In this document: positions 62,772 to 64,000 of the stretch, piece after piece
How the letters are laid out: every line of letters begins with the position of its first letter
Numbering within the stretch: the stretch's first letter is position 1
DNA from: Streptomyces sp. NBS 14/10
Lineage (GTDB): Bacteria > Actinomycetota > Actinomycetes > Streptomycetales > Streptomycetaceae
Assembly (NCBI RefSeq): GCF_002224125.1
Contig: NZ_NCSM01000013.1
Span: forward strand, 1 to 64,000
Reading direction: 5' to 3'
DNA: 64,000 nucleotides
The notes under the pieces: generated by a model
What the model saw: only the letters and a program-made list of their open reading frames with translations
Told to the model about the DNA's origin: nothing
Database searches by the model: none
Program-made: the position numbers and the translations under genes

Positions 62772-64000
62772 GTGCCCTCGCACGCCCCTGACCACCCCGA
62801 CCCGCTCGAGCGGGAGCGCACCCATCTCACCGCGTCCCGTGCCGCCCTGCGCGCCATGCGCGCCGATGTCGAAGCCCTCGACATCAAGAACGTCACCGCC
62901 AACTGGGTCAACGCCGAAGTCCTCCAGCGCCAGATCGACGAGCGCATCAAGGCCCTCGCCGACCTGGCCGACACCCCGCTGTTCTTCGGCCGCCTGAACT
63001 ATCTGCACGCGCCGGGCGCGGAGTCGGCGGAAGGCGCGGAGGGGGAGCAGCCCGCCGCCGGAGGCGGCTCAGCAGAAACTTTTTATATCGGGCGGCGCCA
63101 TGTCCACGACGCCGACGGCGACCCGATGGTCATCGACTGGCGCGCCCCGGTCTCCCAGCCCTTCTACCAGGCGTCGAAGAAGGCGCCGATGGACATCGGG
63201 CTGCGCCGCCGCTTCGGCTACACCGGCGGCGAGCTGACCGCGTACGAGGACGAGCACCTGACCGACCCGAGCGAGGCGGAGCACGCCAGCAAGCTGCTCC
63301 AGGCCGAGATCGAGCGGCCGCGCGTGGGCCCGATGCGGGACATCGTCGCCACGATCCAGCCCGAGCAGGACGAGATCGTACGCGCCGGGATCGGCGGCAC
63401 GGTCTGCGTCCAGGGGGCGCCGGGCACCGGGAAGACGGCGGTCGGCCTGCACCGGGTGGCGTATCTGCTGTACGCGCACCGGGAGCGGCTCGCCCGCTCC
63501 GGCACCCTCGTCATCGGCCCGAACCGGTCCTTCCTCCACTACATCGAGCAAGTCCTGCCCGCGCTCGGCGAGTTGCAGGTCGGGCAGGCCACGGTGGACG
63601 ACCTCGTCGCACATGTGGAGGTGCGGGGCACGGACGGCGCCGACGCGGCGGGCCTCAAGGGCGACGCGCGGATGGCCGAGGTGCTGCGCCGCGCCGTACG
63701 TTCGCATGTCACGCTGCCGACCGAGCCGTGCGTGGTGGTGCGCGGCTCGCGGCGCTGGCGGGTCCCGGCGTACGAACTGGAGGAGATGGTCCGCGAGTTG
63801 CTGGACCGCGACATCCGGTACGACGCGGCCCGCGAGGCGCTGCCGCAGCGGATCGCGCACGCCGTGCTCGTACGGATGGAACAGGCCGGCGAGGCGCCCG
63901 ACGACCGGGTGCAGGACACGGTGGCCCGCAACCCCGCCGTGAAGGCGGCCGTCAAGGAGATCTGGCCGCCCGTCGACCCGGCCAAGCTCGTGCTGCGGCT
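62772..64000 (+). CDS. HelD-type RNA polymerase-associated helicase, 5' part
   Basis: Runs off the window; 409 codons are visible from GTG 62772 (GGAGG 8 nt upstream). The N-terminal coiled-coil arm (DPLERERTHLTASRAALRAM..LQRQIDERIKAL) is followed by FYIGRRHVHDADGDPMVIDWRAPVS and then the UvrD/SF1 ATPase with Walker A QGAPGTGKTAVGLHRVAYLL (near 214-233). This order is that of actinobacterial HelD/HelR, which release stalled RNA polymerase and in some species protect against rifampicin. No rifamycin-associated promoter element is visible upstream. Confidence 0.92.
   Translation, partial: MPSHAPDHPDPLERERTHLTASRAALRAMRADVEALDIKNVTANWVNAEVLQRQIDERIKALADLADTPLFFGRLNYLHAPGAESAEGAEGEQPAAGGGSAETFYIGRRHVHDADGDPMVIDWRAPVSQPFYQASKKAPMDIGLRRRFGYTGGELTAYEDEHLTDPSEAEHASKLLQAEIERPRVGPMRDIVATIQPEQDEIVRAGIGGTVCVQGAPGTGKTAVGLHRVAYLLYAHRERLARSGTLVIGPNRSFLHYIEQVLPALGELQVGQATVDDLVAHVEVRGTDGADAAGLKGDARMAEVLRRAVRSHVTLPTEPCVVVRGSRRWRVPAYELEEMVRELLDRDIRYDAAREALPQRIAHAVLVRMEQAGEAPDDRVQDTVARNPAVKAAVKEIWPPVDPAKLVLR

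Overview
The window is actinobacterial chromosome, almost certainly Streptomyces. GC content is very high with strong third-position GC bias. Gene content includes a DmdR1-type iron regulator, a futalosine menaquinone branch (mqnB, mqnD), DUF2530, DUF2771, DUF3027 and DUF574 proteins, and a bacterial XPB helicase with its partner. Many starts are GTG or TTG, and many genes have a TANNNT -10 box 6-8 nt before the start codon (leaderless pattern). I see no rRNA, tRNA, CRISPR array, intact insertion sequence or PKS/NRPS cluster. Most of it looks like conserved core chromosome with small accessory insertions and gene remnants.

Layout. 0-7 kb: an ATP-binding-protein remnant, a LuxR-type two-component system (407-2289), a small membrane protein, a divergent TetR/oxidoreductase pair with a clear operator, a secreted SRPBCC protein, a SnoaL-like protein and an alpha/beta hydrolase. 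7-13.5 kb: a repeat-rich non-coding gap, dmdR1, a SIS protein, a PAS/GAF protein, a compact unassigned transcription unit (micro-ORF plus three-way-junction hairpin, 11062-11325), pdxH and a citrate synthase. 13.5-24.3 kb: an eight-gene minus-strand operon (TIGR03084 protein, AtuA-like, biotin carboxylase beta and alpha, acyl-CoA dehydrogenase, AMP ligase, enoyl-CoA hydratase, TetR) that reads as a branched acyl-CoA or acyclic-terpene catabolic pathway.

24.4-35 kb: MFS exporter, Lrp regulator with SMP-30 lactonase, a large FAD/Fe-S oxidase, a deletion scar of a TetR/MFS pair, serC, and a DrrA/DrrB-like ABC exporter facing a TetR regulator across three operators spaced exactly 21 bp. 35-45 kb: membrane and secreted proteins, an AT-rich island, a phased repeat array, an aldo/keto reductase with a MerR-type palindrome, a 28-residue membrane peptide, a 2'-5' RNA ligase, MarR/MFS, a purine permease and a decayed secreted-protein gene.

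45-64 kb: a 1135-residue sacsin/Hsp90-type ATPase next to DUF3027, an MFS protein, a DUF2771 lipoprotein, mqnB-mqnD, a cold-shock protein, a HAD phosphatase, an HAAS-like membrane protein, the XPB-associated protein and XPB helicase, a 32-bp inverted-repeat terminator, a TetR regulator, and the 5' part of a HelD-type helicase cut by the window end. A recurrent feature is tandem duplication of gene 3' ends including the stop codon.
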